Shown: positions 17,302 to 25,848 of the stretch, one piece after another
Layout: every line of letters begins with the position of its first letter
Position numbering within the stretch: position 1 is the first letter of the stretch
Assembly: GCF_000021685.1 (NCBI RefSeq)
Contig: NC_011959.1
Span: 992,001 to 1,056,000, forward strand
Direction: 5' to 3'
DNA length: 64,000 nt
DNA from: Thermomicrobium roseum DSM 5159
GTDB lineage: Bacteria > Chloroflexota > Chloroflexia > Thermomicrobiales > Thermomicrobiaceae
Program-made: the position numbers and the translations under genes
The notes under the pieces: model-generated
Told to the model about the DNA's origin: nothing
What the model saw: the letters and a program-made list of their open reading frames with translations, nothing else
Database searches by the model: none

Positions 17302-19293
17302 ATGGCAATGGAAATCGGCGCTGCTGACCGGTCACGGGATCGCATCAGTTTGTGGATTCTGTGGGGGCATGCGGTCGCCACGCTGGCAGTGACACTCTTG
17401 TTCGGAAAACATCCGCTCTGGCAAGCGCTCGTTGGAGCAGCCGTTCTGAGCGGAATTGCGACCGCAACGTATCCTCTTTTCGCCGGAACCCGAACGTACC
17501 GTTTGATCACTGCTGGATTGCTCATGCTGTATGCAGCGCTCCTCATCCACCTCTCCGGCGGCCTGATCGAGATGCATTTCCAGATCTTCGTGGCATTGGC
17601 CTACCTCATCATCTATTATGACTGGCTTCCCATCCTACTGGCTGCTGGCCTCATCGCCGTTCACCACGTCCTGTTCAACGCGTTCTTACCGTACAGCGTG
17701 TACAAAGATGGGCCGTCATGGACCATAACCTTCATCCATGCCTTCTTCGTCGTTCTCCAAACTGCCGTCGGTGTACTCATCGCGCAGCGTATCCGGAGCA
17801 CCGCTCTCGCTCTCTCGCGTGCTGCGCATCAACTCGCGAGCGAGCATGTTCCGGCTCTCGCTGAAGCACTGCGCCGGATCGCATCGGGCGATCTGACGAA
17901 CTCGGTCAGTTTTGCTGCTCAGGACATTCGTGTCAATTGGAAGGACGAGATCGGCCAGATGGTCGAATCGTTCAATACCGTCCAGCAGCAGCTGGGTAGT
18001 GCTGCAACCGAACTCGATTCGATGGTCCGCGAGTTGCGTTCCATGGTGGCCGACATTCAGCAAGCGGCTGATGGACTGACGACAGCCATGGAACATATGG
18101 ATCACGCCACGGCCGAGTCGGCCAGCGCCATGCGTGACGTCAGTTCGAGCGTGAGCGAAGTTGCCCAAGGCTCCAGCGAAGTCGCTCAAGCATCGATCAC
18201 GGCTCGGAGTTCTATGGAGCAGCTCCAGCAGGTCGTGCAATCAGTTGCCGCTGGCGCCAGCGCGCAAGCGAAGAGCCTGGAACGAATCAACGCTGCGGCC
18301 AACGAACTCACTGCCCAGGTGCAACGCGTCCTGGCTGACACTGCCGCTGTCGAGCAAGCGACTTCCCATACACGGCAATCCGCCGACGCGGGCGCCGATG
18401 CAGTGCGCCAGACCGTTCAATCGATGCAAGAAATCCGCAATGTCGTCCTCGCAGCGGCCGAGCGTGTGGCTGAACTCGGTCAGCTCGGTCAGCAGATCAG
18501 TGCTGTCGTCGAGACGATCGACAATCTCGCAGAACAGACGAACCTGCTCGCGCTCAACGCAGCCATCGAAGCTGCTCGGGCAGGCGAGCATGGCCGCGGC
18601 TTCGCCGTCGTCGCCGATGAAGTCCGCAAGCTCGCTGAACGGAGCCGCCGCGAGACGCAGGATATCGCCAATTTGATTGATCAGGTACGCACAGCGACCG
18701 AGCAGGCAGTCGAGGCCATGCGTGCAGGAGCCGAGCGAGTGACGCGTGGTACTGACCGAGCCGATCAAGCGGGCCGCGCTTTGCAAGCCATTCTCCAGGC
18801 AGTCGAGCAAACGGCCGAGCGAGTCAGCGCCATCACTGCAGCAGCTCACCAGATGGCGCAGGCGAGCGAACGAGTTGTCTCCGCGCTCCGCGAAATCAGT
18901 GCGGTCATCGAACAGAATGCCACCGCAGCCGAGGAGATGGCTGCGCAGGCAGCTCAAGTCACCGACGCTGTCAAAGCGATCGAGCGCGTGGTGAGCGCGC
19001 AACAACGTGGAGCGGAACGCGTGACGCAGCAGGTCGATGCCGCCACTCAGGCGATCGAGGCCGTTGGCACCCAATCGGCTGTCGTCGCTCGGTACACCGC
19101 TCGCCTGCGCTCCCTCGTCACCCGTTTCACCATCGGCGAGCAACCGTCCGCGGCGCCAGAGCGAGGCATCCGACCGATCGCGACCTCAAAAGCGGATCTC
19201 GGGACCAATGGGAATGGGCGCAAGTACGAGCTGACTCGCCCAGCACCCAAGCAGGTCAGCGCTACCCTTTCCAACGGTTATCACTGCGATTGA
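17302..19293 (+). CDS. Methyl-accepting chemotaxis protein with six-helix membrane sensor
   Basis: A 663-residue MCP. Residues 15-165 form about six membrane helices with little periplasmic loop. They carry a histidine pattern (H83 in HLSGG, H92 in EMHF, H121-H122 in AVHH) that recurs in other membrane-sensor proteins, possibly for metal, heme or another small ligand. A HAMP-like region follows (about 170-240). The cytoplasmic signalling coiled coil has the tip [20 protein letters not shown] and the adjacent [20 protein letters not shown]. The start at 17302 follows GGGGAGGTAACG. No che or flagellar genes lie nearby. It ends 10 bases before a strong palindromic terminator. Confidence 0.92.
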   Translation: MAMEIGAADRSRDRISLWILWGHAVATLAVTLLFGKHPLWQALVGAAVLSGIATATYPLFAGTRTYRLITAGLLMLYAALLIHLSGGLIEMHFQIFVALAYLIIYYDWLPILLAAGLIAVHHVLFNAFLPYSVYKDGPSWTITFIHAFFVVLQTAVGVLIAQRIRSTALALSRAAHQLASEHVPALAEALRRIASGDLTNSVSFAAQDIRVNWKDEIGQMVESFNTVQQQLGSAATELDSMVRELRSMVADIQQAADGLTTAMEHMDHATAESASAMRDVSSSVSEVAQGSSEVAQASITARSSMEQLQQVVQSVAAGASAQAKSLERINAAANELTAQVQRVLADTAAVEQATSHTRQSADAGADAVRQTVQSMQEIRNVVLAAAERVAELGQLGQQISAVVETIDNLAEQTNLLALNAAIEAARAGEHGRGFAVVADEVRKLAERSRRETQDIANLIDQVRTATEQAVEAMRAGAERVTRGTDRADQAGRALQAILQAVEQTAERVSAITAAAHQMAQASERVVSALREISAVIEQNATAAEEMAAQAAQVTDAVKAIERVVSAQQRGAERVTQQVDAATQAIEAVGTQSAVVARYTARLRSLVTRFTIGEQPSAAPERGIRPIATSKADLGTNGNGRKYELTRPAPKQVSATLSNGYHCD

Positions 19294-19302
19294 GCACCGC
19301 AC

Positions 19303-19344
19303 GAGCGGAGAAGGGACGGTCGATCGACCGTCCCTTCTCCGCTC
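19303..19344. terminator. 42-base perfect palindrome, bidirectional terminator
   Basis: A perfect inverted repeat, 21 bases per arm (GAGCGGAGAAGGGACGGTCG plus A, and its complement), fills the gap between the MCP gene and the convergent moaA gene. No loop bases are left over except by opening the centre. It lacks a clear T tract on either side, so its strength rests on the long stem. Confidence 0.75.
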
Positions 19345-19359
19345 CTCTTCACGACTGAT

Positions 19360-20409
19360 TCAACCACCGATCTGACTCATACCTCGCCCAGTTCGACGAT
19401 CGCCTTCGCGGAGTCCGTGTCCCCACGGCTTCCGCCAGACTGCTGCACGAATACGCTCGATCAGCTCCTCCTCGCTCGCCCCTCGACGCACGAGCTCGCG
19501 GATATCGACTTCGTCGCTCCGCAGCAAGCAGAGACGAAGCTTCCCGTCAGCGGTCAGACGAATCCGGTTGCAAAAAGCGCAAAATGGCTCGCTCACCGGA
19601 CTGATGAATCCGAGCGTGCCCTGCGCTCCGCGAATGCGAAAGACTCGGGCCGGATCGCTCAGCGGCGCCTCGACTTCTTCGAGAGGACCAAAGACTTCCT
19701 CGATACGCGCCCGCGTCTCGGCGCTGGTGACGAGTCCCGCATCGTGGACGTCAGCGACACCCTCCAAGGGCATAACCTCGATGAAGCGCACCTGCCATGG
19801 TCGCTCGAGCGTTAGACCAGCGAGTGCTGGCACCTCGTGATCGTTGAGGCCGCGAACGACCACGGCATTCAGCTTGATCGGTCGCAAACCAGCGTCCTCA
19901 GCCGCCGCGATACCCGCGAAGACTTTCTCGATCCGCCCTCCACGGGTCATGATTCGGTAGCGCTCGGGATCGAGCGTGTCCAGGCTGATGTTGATGCGTC
20001 GCAAACCGGCGGCCGCGAGGTCGTGTGCCAAGCGCTCGAGGAGAAGCCCGTTCGTCGTCATCGAAATATCTTCGACGCCGGGAATCGCCGCCATGGCACG
20101 CACGAGTTCCACCAGACCCGGACGAACCGTCGGCTCCCCTCCCGTAAGCCGCAAGCGACTGAACCCGATACGCGCTGCGGCACGCACGATCGTCAACAGT
20201 TCCTCGTCAGTCAGGAGTTCCTCACGCGGGGCGAACTTCATGCCGTGAGCTGGCATGCAATAGACGCAGCGGAGATTACAGCGGTCCGTTAAAGAAATTC
20301 GGAGATAGGTGATCGGCCGACCGTAGGCATCGCGCGTGATTCGCTCGCCGGGGCGAGGCACGGCTCGCTCGTCGGTTCGCCGGGGTTGCTGTACGACGGG
20401 GCTGATCAT
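19360..20409 (-). CDS. moaA: GTP 3',8-cyclase MoaA (molybdenum cofactor, step 1)
   Basis: A 349-residue radical SAM enzyme that, with MoaC, turns GTP into cyclic pyranopterin phosphate. The N-terminal [4Fe-4S] motif is C44-x3-C48-x2-C51 in DRCNLRCVYCMP. LTGGEPTVRPGL binds SAM. The C-terminal cluster is CAFCNRIRLTADGKLRLCLL, and the chain ends in the Gly-Gly (QIGG) needed for activity in the family. The ATG at 20409 is chosen because GGGAG lies eight bases upstream. It has its own promoter and is not next to moaB or moaC, which are elsewhere in this window. Confidence 0.96.
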   Translation of the reverse strand: MISPVVQQPRRTDERAVPRPGERITRDAYGRPITYLRISLTDRCNLRCVYCMPAHGMKFAPREELLTDEELLTIVRAAARIGFSRLRLTGGEPTVRPGLVELVRAMAAIPGVEDISMTTNGLLLERLAHDLAAAGLRRINISLDTLDPERYRIMTRGGRIEKVFAGIAAAEDAGLRPIKLNAVVVRGLNDHEVPALAGLTLERPWQVRFIEVMPLEGVADVHDAGLVTSAETRARIEEVFGPLEEVEAPLSDPARVFRIRGAQGTLGFISPVSEPFCAFCNRIRLTADGKLRLCLLRSDEVDIRELVRRGASEEELIERIRAAVWRKPWGHGLREGDRRTGRGMSQIGG

Positions 20410-20480
20410 CTCGAAACTCCCTTCGTCAGCCTGCAAGCCGCGCCTCTCGTATCATACGGCATCGCGGAACAGCTATCACC

Positions 20481-20509
20481 AGGATAGCAGGCGACGAAGA
20501 GAAAGACAA
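20481..20509 (-). promoter_or_regulatory. Promoter of moaA
   Basis: On the minus strand TTGTCT (20504-20509) and TATCCT (20481-20486) are 17 bases apart, with an extended TGC in front of the -10 box. It lies just after the LmbE-like gene stop. No Moco riboswitch fold was recognised. Confidence 0.6.
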
Positions 20510-20530
20510 CCGACTCGTTGCAAATCCACG

Positions 20531-21229
20531 TCAGCGGCGGAGCGTGATCACCTTGAACGCTTCCGCGTAAGGCAGCCCGCGTTCGGCACCGATCTCGGCG
20601 GCACGCTCGCGGACGCGCTGGGCGAGCTCCTCGATATCGTTGATCTGGCTCTGGTGGGCAGCGAGCGCGGCGATCTTGAGATGGAGCGTCTCGCTGATAT
20701 CGACGTAGAGATCGGGATATTGAGCGCCGAAAAGCCAAAGTTCAGCGACTTTGTGCGGTTCCAGCCCCTCAGCGAGATGCTGGGGAAAATACAAGGGATC
20801 GCGAGCCGTCGGATAGACCGCATCGATCGTCGTGATACCGACCGCCCGGTGATCCGGGTGCAGTGCGTACGGCCGAAATGGATCATGCGTAATCACGATG
20901 TCTGGACGATACGCCCGGATCTGTCGCACGATCCGCTCGCGAAACGCGAGATCCGGCATGAGTTCCCCATCCGGCAAGCGAAGAAAGACGATTTCGGAGA
21001 CACCGAGCCGGCGACACGCTTCACGCTCTTCGTCTTCTCGCTCTCGGGCGAGTTCTTCGGGGGTGAGGTCGCGCCGATTCGTACCTTTATCCCCGGAGGT
21101 ACATTGCACGAGAACGATTTCCTTTCCCTCCCGGGCCAAGCGGGCAACCGTTCCACCAGCCCCGAATTCCATGTCGTCAGGATGAGCCACCACGACCATG
21201 ATGCGGTGATGCGGTGTCAAGTCACTCAT
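20531..21229 (-). CDS. LmbE/PIG-L family deacetylase
   Basis: A 232-residue zinc-dependent N-acetylglucosamine-type deacetylase. The zinc motif is AHPDDMEFGAGGT near residue 15, with the third ligand in HPDHRAVG. The length and motif set match BshB/MshB-like enzymes that deacetylate GlcNAc-malate or GlcNAc-inositol in thiol biosynthesis. Without partner genes (bshA, bshC or mshA) the substrate is open. The ATG at 21229 overlaps the hisS stop by eight bases, so it is the last gene of the rplS-rnhB-yraN-peptidase-moaB-hisS operon. Confidence 0.87.
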   Translation of the reverse strand: MSDLTPHHRIMVVVAHPDDMEFGAGGTVARLAREGKEIVLVQCTSGDKGTNRRDLTPEELAREREDEEREACRRLGVSEIVFLRLPDGELMPDLAFRERIVRQIRAYRPDIVITHDPFRPYALHPDHRAVGITTIDAVYPTARDPLYFPQHLAEGLEPHKVAELWLFGAQYPDLYVDISETLHLKIAALAAHQSQINDIEELAQRVRERAAEIGAERGLPYAEAFKVITLRR

Positions 21230-22589
21230 CCGCACTGCCCCTCTCGCCCTGACGAGCGGCGCCCAGCGGTTTCCGCACCGCAGCCACGAGTTCCGCGCGT
21301 GGAACTCGAACTTGCTCTCCCGTGCGAAGGTCGCGCACTGTCACCATGTCATTGGCTATCTCGTCCGGCCCGATGATGACCGCGACCGGCACACCCTTGC
21401 GATCGGCATATTGGAGTTGACGACGGAGGTCGATCCGCTCACCCAGATAGACCTCGGTGTCGAGTCCTGCCTGCCGGAGTTCGCGGGCGATGCGCAGCGC
21501 CTGCGCTCGATGGTCTGCTTCGACCGAAACGACCAGCACCTCCGTCACGCTTGCCGGCGTCGGCAGCAAACCGTACTCGTCGACGACCTCTACCAGGCGC
21601 TCGAGGCCGAGTGATGCCCCAGTCGCGGGAATTTCCTCACCCAAGAAGAGTCCGATCAAGTGATCATAGCGCCCTGCGCCCCCCAGTGAACCGATCGCTG
21701 GTTCGCTGACGATCGCTTCTGCCACGGGTCCGGTATAGTAATCCAGCCCCCGGGCGAGCGAGAGATCGACGATCGCACTCCCTGGTCGCACCCCGAACCA
21801 TTCGAGATAGCGGAAAAGCTCAGCCAGTTCGCTGACAGCCCGTTCAGCTGCCTCATCACCCGCAAACATCACACGCAGCTGCGGGATGATCGACTCCGGC
21901 TCACCACGCAGCGCGATCGCCGCCAGCACCCGCTCAGCCGCCGGTGCCTCGACACCGATCCGGAGGAGTTCCTCGCGTACACCGTCGAGCCCGATCTTCG
22001 CCAGCTTGTCGATGGCACGAAACACACCGAGCGCGAGACTCGGCGCCACGCCAGCCGCTCTGACGAGAGCCTCCAGGAGTTGGCGATGGTTGACGTGGAT
22101 CACGGCGTTGGGAATACGCAAGGCGCCGAGCGCATCGATCCAGACCGACAGTACTTCTGCATCGGCCATCATCGATCGAGTGCCGACCACGTCGACATCG
22201 CACTGCCAGAACTGGCGAAACCGTCCGCGTTGTGGCCGTTCAGCGCGGAAGACCGGCCCAATGTGGTAACGCTTGAACGGGAACGTCAACTCAGCGCGAT
22301 GAACTGCCACGTACCGTGCCAGCGGAACAGTCAGGTCGTAGCGCAGCCCGACCTCTCGACCGCCCTGATCGACGAAGCGGTAGAGGAGCTTTTCTCCTTC
22401 TTCCCCATACTTTCCTGAAAGGACTTCGTAATACTCGAGCAGCGGCGTATCGATCGGGTCGTACCCGTATCGTTCGAAGACTTGGCGAAGGACCTCCATG
22501 ACTCGTTGCCGCAGAAGCATCTGCCGCGGAGTGAAGTCGCGCATTCCCCGCAGCACTTGCGGTGGTCGCCGTACTGCTGCGTCGCCCAT
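21222..22589 (-). CDS. hisS: Histidyl-tRNA synthetase (HisRS family)
   Basis: A 455-residue class II synthetase that charges tRNA-His. Class II motif 2 region (LRYDLTVPLARYVA, then FKRYHIGPVFRAERPQRGR), the histidine-binding block ARGLDYYTGPVAEA, GGAGRYDHLIG, and motif 3 (ATGASLGLERL) are visible. The C-terminal anticodon-binding domain starts near VTEVLVVSVEADH. The ATG at 22589 follows GAGGT by eight bases. The start lies inside the end of moaB. A HisZ-type paralogue was considered, but the full anticodon domain favours HisS. Confidence 0.9.
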   Translation of the reverse strand: MGDAAVRRPPQVLRGMRDFTPRQMLLRQRVMEVLRQVFERYGYDPIDTPLLEYYEVLSGKYGEEGEKLLYRFVDQGGREVGLRYDLTVPLARYVAVHRAELTFPFKRYHIGPVFRAERPQRGRFRQFWQCDVDVVGTRSMMADAEVLSVWIDALGALRIPNAVIHVNHRQLLEALVRAAGVAPSLALGVFRAIDKLAKIGLDGVREELLRIGVEAPAAERVLAAIALRGEPESIIPQLRVMFAGDEAAERAVSELAELFRYLEWFGVRPGSAIVDLSLARGLDYYTGPVAEAIVSEPAIGSLGGAGRYDHLIGLFLGEEIPATGASLGLERLVEVVDEYGLLPTPASVTEVLVVSVEADHRAQALRIARELRQAGLDTEVYLGERIDLRRQLQYADRKGVPVAVIIGPDEIANDMVTVRDLRTGEQVRVPRAELVAAVRKPLGAARQGERGSADE

Positions 22590-22606
22590 CGTTACCGACC
22601 TCTTTC

Positions 22607-23113
22607 TCACTTGCGTGCCTCGAAGACGAGGTGCGCGAGTTCGGGAAGAACGAGTTCATCCATGGCCAATCGCACAGCACCGGTCGAGCCTGGCATGGCG
22701 ATGACGATCCGGCCACGATAGACTCCGGCAAGTGCTCGCGAGAGCATCGCGGCAGTTCCGATCTCTCGATAGCTCAACCAGCGGAAGAGCTCACCGAAGC
22801 CGTCGAGGCGCTTCTCGATCCGTTCCGCGATAGCCTCGTAGGTCACATCGCGCCGCGCGATCCCAGTACCACCATTGAGAAGAACGGCATCGCAGTCTGG
22901 TCGCTGCACCAACTCATCGACTAGCCGGCCGATCTCCTCCCGCTCGTCCGGAACGATGGCATAGAAGACGACCGCATGCCCAGCGCGCTCCAATCGCTCA
23001 CGAATCAGCGCGCCGCTCGTATCCGTCTCGACCGTTCGCGTGTCGCTGACGGTCACGACCGCGCAACGAACGCTGCGCGGTGCTGCCATCCGATGCTGTT
23101 CGATGCTGCTCAC
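22607..23113 (-). CDS. moaB: Molybdenum cofactor biosynthesis protein MoaB
   Basis: A 168-residue protein of the MogA/MoaB family, which adenylates molybdopterin before molybdate insertion. The nucleotide- and MPT-binding block LLNGGTGIARRDVTYEAI and the C-terminal AMPGSTGAVRLAMDELVLPELAHL are diagnostic. The start is GTG 23113, whose GTGA overlaps the stop of the M20 peptidase; GGAGG sits seven bases upstream. It sits in a translation/housekeeping operon and not with moaA or moaC. Confidence 0.93.
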   Translation of the reverse strand: MSSIEQHRMAAPRSVRCAVVTVSDTRTVETDTSGALIRERLERAGHAVVFYAIVPDEREEIGRLVDELVQRPDCDAVLLNGGTGIARRDVTYEAIAERIEKRLDGFGELFRWLSYREIGTAAMLSRALAGVYRGRIVIAMPGSTGAVRLAMDELVLPELAHLVFEARK

Positions 23114-24333
23114 GCATGCTCCTCCCCGCGCGTCAAGGTCAGTGCTAGAGCAGCATACCCCACCATCGCTGCTTCCAGATCGGCCAGGCGAATGCTGTCG
23201 TCGACCGTGTGCGCGAGGCGCTCCTCACCAGGCGCGAAACCGATGGTGGCCATGCCGTGTGCCATGAAATGTCCGCCGTCCGTGGCGAAACGCCAGAACG
23301 CGTCCGGAACCGGACGTGCCAGCACGGCATTCAATGTGCTCCGTGCCACGGTCACTACCGGATGATCGGTCGGTAGAACGAAGCCGCGAGTCGGCGGGAG
23401 TTCGATGGCAAGTCCCCGATATGTCGCGAGCTTCCGCCGGGGCACCGTCACTTCCACCCGGACCTCGTCTCCCGCACAGGCACGGGCCAGGTCCTCTACG
23501 GCAGCGCGGAGCGCATCCGCGTCCTCTCCAGGAACTGTCCGCCAATCGAGCACTACTGTCACCACCCCAGGGATGACATTCGCACTCGATTGATCGGTCC
23601 ACACCAGGGTCGGTGCAACGGAACTCTGGCCTAATTCCGGATGGCTGCCGCGTGGGAGTTCGTCGAGCCGGCACAAGAAGCGCCCCAGCGCGAACAACGG
23701 GTTCACACCTCGCTCCGGGGCACTCGCATGCGCGGACCGACCGATGAAACGGACTTCCAGTCCGACTCGCCCACGATGGCCTCGTCTTAACTCGAGATTC
23801 GTCGCTTCCCCCAAGACGACGATATCGGTGCGCAGCCACTCGCAAAGCGCTGCAGCACCCGCTCCGCCAACCTCTTCTTGGACGACTCCAGTGACGTAAC
23901 AGTCACCCGCGGGAACGAGGCCCAGGTCACTCAAAAGGACGAGACCATAGACTTGGCTCGCCAGTGCTCCTTTCACGTCAGACGCGCCCCTGCCGTACAG
24001 CACGCCGTCAGCGATCACTCCAGCATAAGGAGGGTATCGCCAGGCAGCCGGATCGCCCTCGTGCACATGATCTAAATGAGCATTGAATTGCACCGAGTTA
24101 CCAGCGCTGCTTCCGCGTAAGACTCCCACGACATTGCCTGCCGCATCCAGATCCGCCTCATCGAAGCCCAACGTGCGTAAACGCGCCAGAACCAGCTCGG
24201 CAACGGCTTGCTCCTCTCCAGGCAAACTGCGAGTCTGCACGAGCTGTTGCGCGAACGCGATCATTTCGTCGCGTCGCGCCCGTCCCGCTGCCCAGAGTCG
24301 CTCACGAAGATGCGGATCGATCACCTCATGCAC
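23110..24333 (-). CDS. M20-family metallopeptidase/deacylase
   Basis: A 407-residue di-zinc amidohydrolase of the ArgE/DapE/YgeY group. Metal-site features are FNAHLDHVHEGD, GRGASDVKGALASQ, the catalytic EE in VVQEEVGGAG, and the late histidine in TDGGHFMAHG. The middle dimerisation domain (SAHASAPERGVNPL onward) is present. The N-terminus overlaps the yraN stop by eight bases, which supports the 24333 start. Substrate is unclear: acylated amino acids or small peptides are likely. The C-terminal stretch THTVDDSIRL-type (here AHTVDDSIRLADLE) is typical of the family. It is co-transcribed with moaB and hisS. Confidence 0.88.
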   Translation of the reverse strand: MHEVIDPHLRERLWAAGRARRDEMIAFAQQLVQTRSLPGEEQAVAELVLARLRTLGFDEADLDAAGNVVGVLRGSSAGNSVQFNAHLDHVHEGDPAAWRYPPYAGVIADGVLYGRGASDVKGALASQVYGLVLLSDLGLVPAGDCYVTGVVQEEVGGAGAAALCEWLRTDIVVLGEATNLELRRGHRGRVGLEVRFIGRSAHASAPERGVNPLFALGRFLCRLDELPRGSHPELGQSSVAPTLVWTDQSSANVIPGVVTVVLDWRTVPGEDADALRAAVEDLARACAGDEVRVEVTVPRRKLATYRGLAIELPPTRGFVLPTDHPVVTVARSTLNAVLARPVPDAFWRFATDGGHFMAHGMATIGFAPGEERLAHTVDDSIRLADLEAAMVGYAALALTLTRGEEHA

Positions 24334-24703
24334 CGTCCCCTTCGCTCACGCACCCGAGGAGGTGGCTCCAGCGAACGATTCGACCGCCCCGATCAACTGT
24401 GACCGCGATGAGGTCGACGCGACAGAGTCGCTCTTGATGTTCCGGATGAGCAGCGAGGAATGCAGACAGTGCAGCCAGGAGTCGACGGCCTTTCCGAGGC
24501 GTCACAGCCCACTCGGCTGGCTCGTTTCCAGCGTCCCGCCTGACTTTCACCTCTACCGCCACCAGCACGTCCCCATCGAGAGCGACGATGTCCAACTCAC
24601 CCTGGCGACACCGCCAGTTGCGAGCCAGGACATGCCAACCCGCCTCTTCGAGCCATCGCGCTGCCGCTCGCTCGCCCGCCTCGCCCAGGCACTGCCGTCC
24701 CAC
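24326..24703 (-). CDS. YraN/UPF0102 family nuclease-like protein
   Basis: A 125-residue protein with the UPF0102 pattern: GEAGERAAARWLEEAGWHVL, ARNWRCRQGELDIVALDGD and VAVEVKVRR, which together form a PD-(D/E)XK-type active site (E, D, ExK). The start is GTG 24703, right after the rnhB stop, with GAGGAG upstream. Next to rnhB and rplS this is a conserved gene order in many bacteria. The role is not settled; a structure-specific nuclease involved in DNA maintenance is the usual guess. Confidence 0.9.
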   Translation of the reverse strand: MGRQCLGEAGERAAARWLEEAGWHVLARNWRCRQGELDIVALDGDVLVAVEVKVRRDAGNEPAEWAVTPRKGRRLLAALSAFLAAHPEHQERLCRVDLIAVTVDRGGRIVRWSHLLGCVSEGDGA

Positions 24704-24706
24704 CGA

Positions 24707-25366
24707 CTACTCCTCGTCCGTGTCCATCCTTACTTGGAACGATCGCCGGTGGAAAGGCGTCGAGCCGAGCTCGCGAATCGCACGTCGATGCGACGGTGTG
24801 CCGTATCCAGCATTTTCTTCCCAACCATAGCCAGGATACCGGACTGCGAGACGGGCCATGAGATCGTCGCGGATCACCTTTGCCAAAATCGATGCAGCGG
24901 CGATCGATGCACAGCGCATGTCGCCATGCACGACCGCCGTTCCCGGTAGTCGCTCGAACTCGGTCAGTGGCAAGCCATCGTAGAGGACATGATCGACAGG
25001 ACCGAGACGCTGGAGCGCCCTCAGCATGGCGAGAGCGGTCGCCCGGACGATACCCAGTCGGTCGACCTCGCGATGCGACGCTGCACCGATGGCCCAGCGC
25101 AGCGAATACTGTCGGACCCAATCAGCCAGCGCTCGTCGTTGGGGATCGGTCAACCGCTTCGAATCCCGCAACTGATCGGGTAACTCAGTCGACGGCTCGA
25201 AGATACAGGCCGCCGCCACGACCGGACCAGCCAGCGCTCCGCGCCCGACCTCGTCCACGCCAGCGACCCAGCGGTTGCCCGCTTGCCAAAGAGCTTGCTC
25301 GAGTTCGAACGTCGGTCGCTCGCCTCGGCCCGAACGCCGCTGACGAGTCGAGGCGAGCGAGACCAT
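24707..25366 (-). CDS. rnhB: Ribonuclease HII
   Basis: A 219-residue nuclease that removes ribonucleotides misincorporated in DNA and RNA primers. The DEDD active site is visible: [18 protein letters not shown] gives the D-E pair, DSKRLT follows, and [17 protein letters not shown] supplies the later acidic residues. The [18 protein letters not shown] block matches the C-terminal family signature. It lies 11 bases after rplS and three bases before yraN, in one operon. Confidence 0.95.
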   Translation of the reverse strand: MVSLASTRQRRSGRGERPTFELEQALWQAGNRWVAGVDEVGRGALAGPVVAAACIFEPSTELPDQLRDSKRLTDPQRRALADWVRQYSLRWAIGAASHREVDRLGIVRATALAMLRALQRLGPVDHVLYDGLPLTEFERLPGTAVVHGDMRCASIAAASILAKVIRDDLMARLAVRYPGYGWEENAGYGTPSHRRAIRELGSTPFHRRSFQVRMDTDEE

Positions 25367-25377
25367 CGTTCCGCTCC

Positions 25378-25749
25378 TCAGCGCAGGTAGCTACCTTCGG
25401 GGCGACGGCGCTCCTTCAGGCGAGCCGCCTTGCCTGCTCGCTCACGCAGGTAGTAAAGCCGCGCGCGCCGAACCTTGCCGTGCCGCAGCACCTCGATTTT
25501 CTCGATCAATGGGCTATGCAATGGGAAAGTCCGCTCGACACCGACTCCGTGCGCAGCAACGCGCCGAACTGTGAAGGTGGCGTCGGTTCCCCCGCCACGC
25601 TTGCGGATCACGACGCCTTCGAACGGCTGGACACGCACGTTCCCACCTTCGACGACACGGTAGTGCACGCGCACCGTGTCACCAGGGCTAAACGGAGGCA
25701 GATCGCTGCGCATGTACTCTTGTTGCACACTGCGAATGAGATCCTGCAT
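25378..25749 (-). CDS. rplS: 50S ribosomal protein L19
   Basis: A 123-residue ribosomal protein located at the 30S-50S interface. Typical blocks are [51 protein letters not shown] and [20 protein letters not shown]. Length fits the family. It opens the operon through rnhB, yraN, peptidase, moaB, hisS and the deacetylase, with its own extended -10 promoter. In many bacteria rplS follows trmD/rimM; those genes are not here. Confidence 0.97.
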   Translation of the reverse strand: MQDLIRSVQQEYMRSDLPPFSPGDTVRVHYRVVEGGNVRVQPFEGVVIRKRGGGTDATFTVRRVAAHGVGVERTFPLHSPLIEKIEVLRHGKVRRARLYYLRERAGKAARLKERRRPEGSYLR

Positions 25750-25823
25750 GGCTGTGTTCCTTATCCCGCGCTCTCCCAGCCTGCGGCACCGCTCCCGCGG
25801 TCGCAGAAAGACGACCAGTTGGC

Positions 25824-25832
25824 AGTATAGCA
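25824..25832 (-). promoter_or_regulatory. Extended -10 promoter of the rplS operon
   Basis: On the minus strand TGC-TATACT (25824-25832) is a good extended -10 element; no clear -35 is present. The transcript would start near 25817 and has a small stem ACCGC-GGGA-GCGGT before the rplS start. Confidence 0.55.
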
Positions 25833-25848
25833 GAGCGTTCCACCAGAA

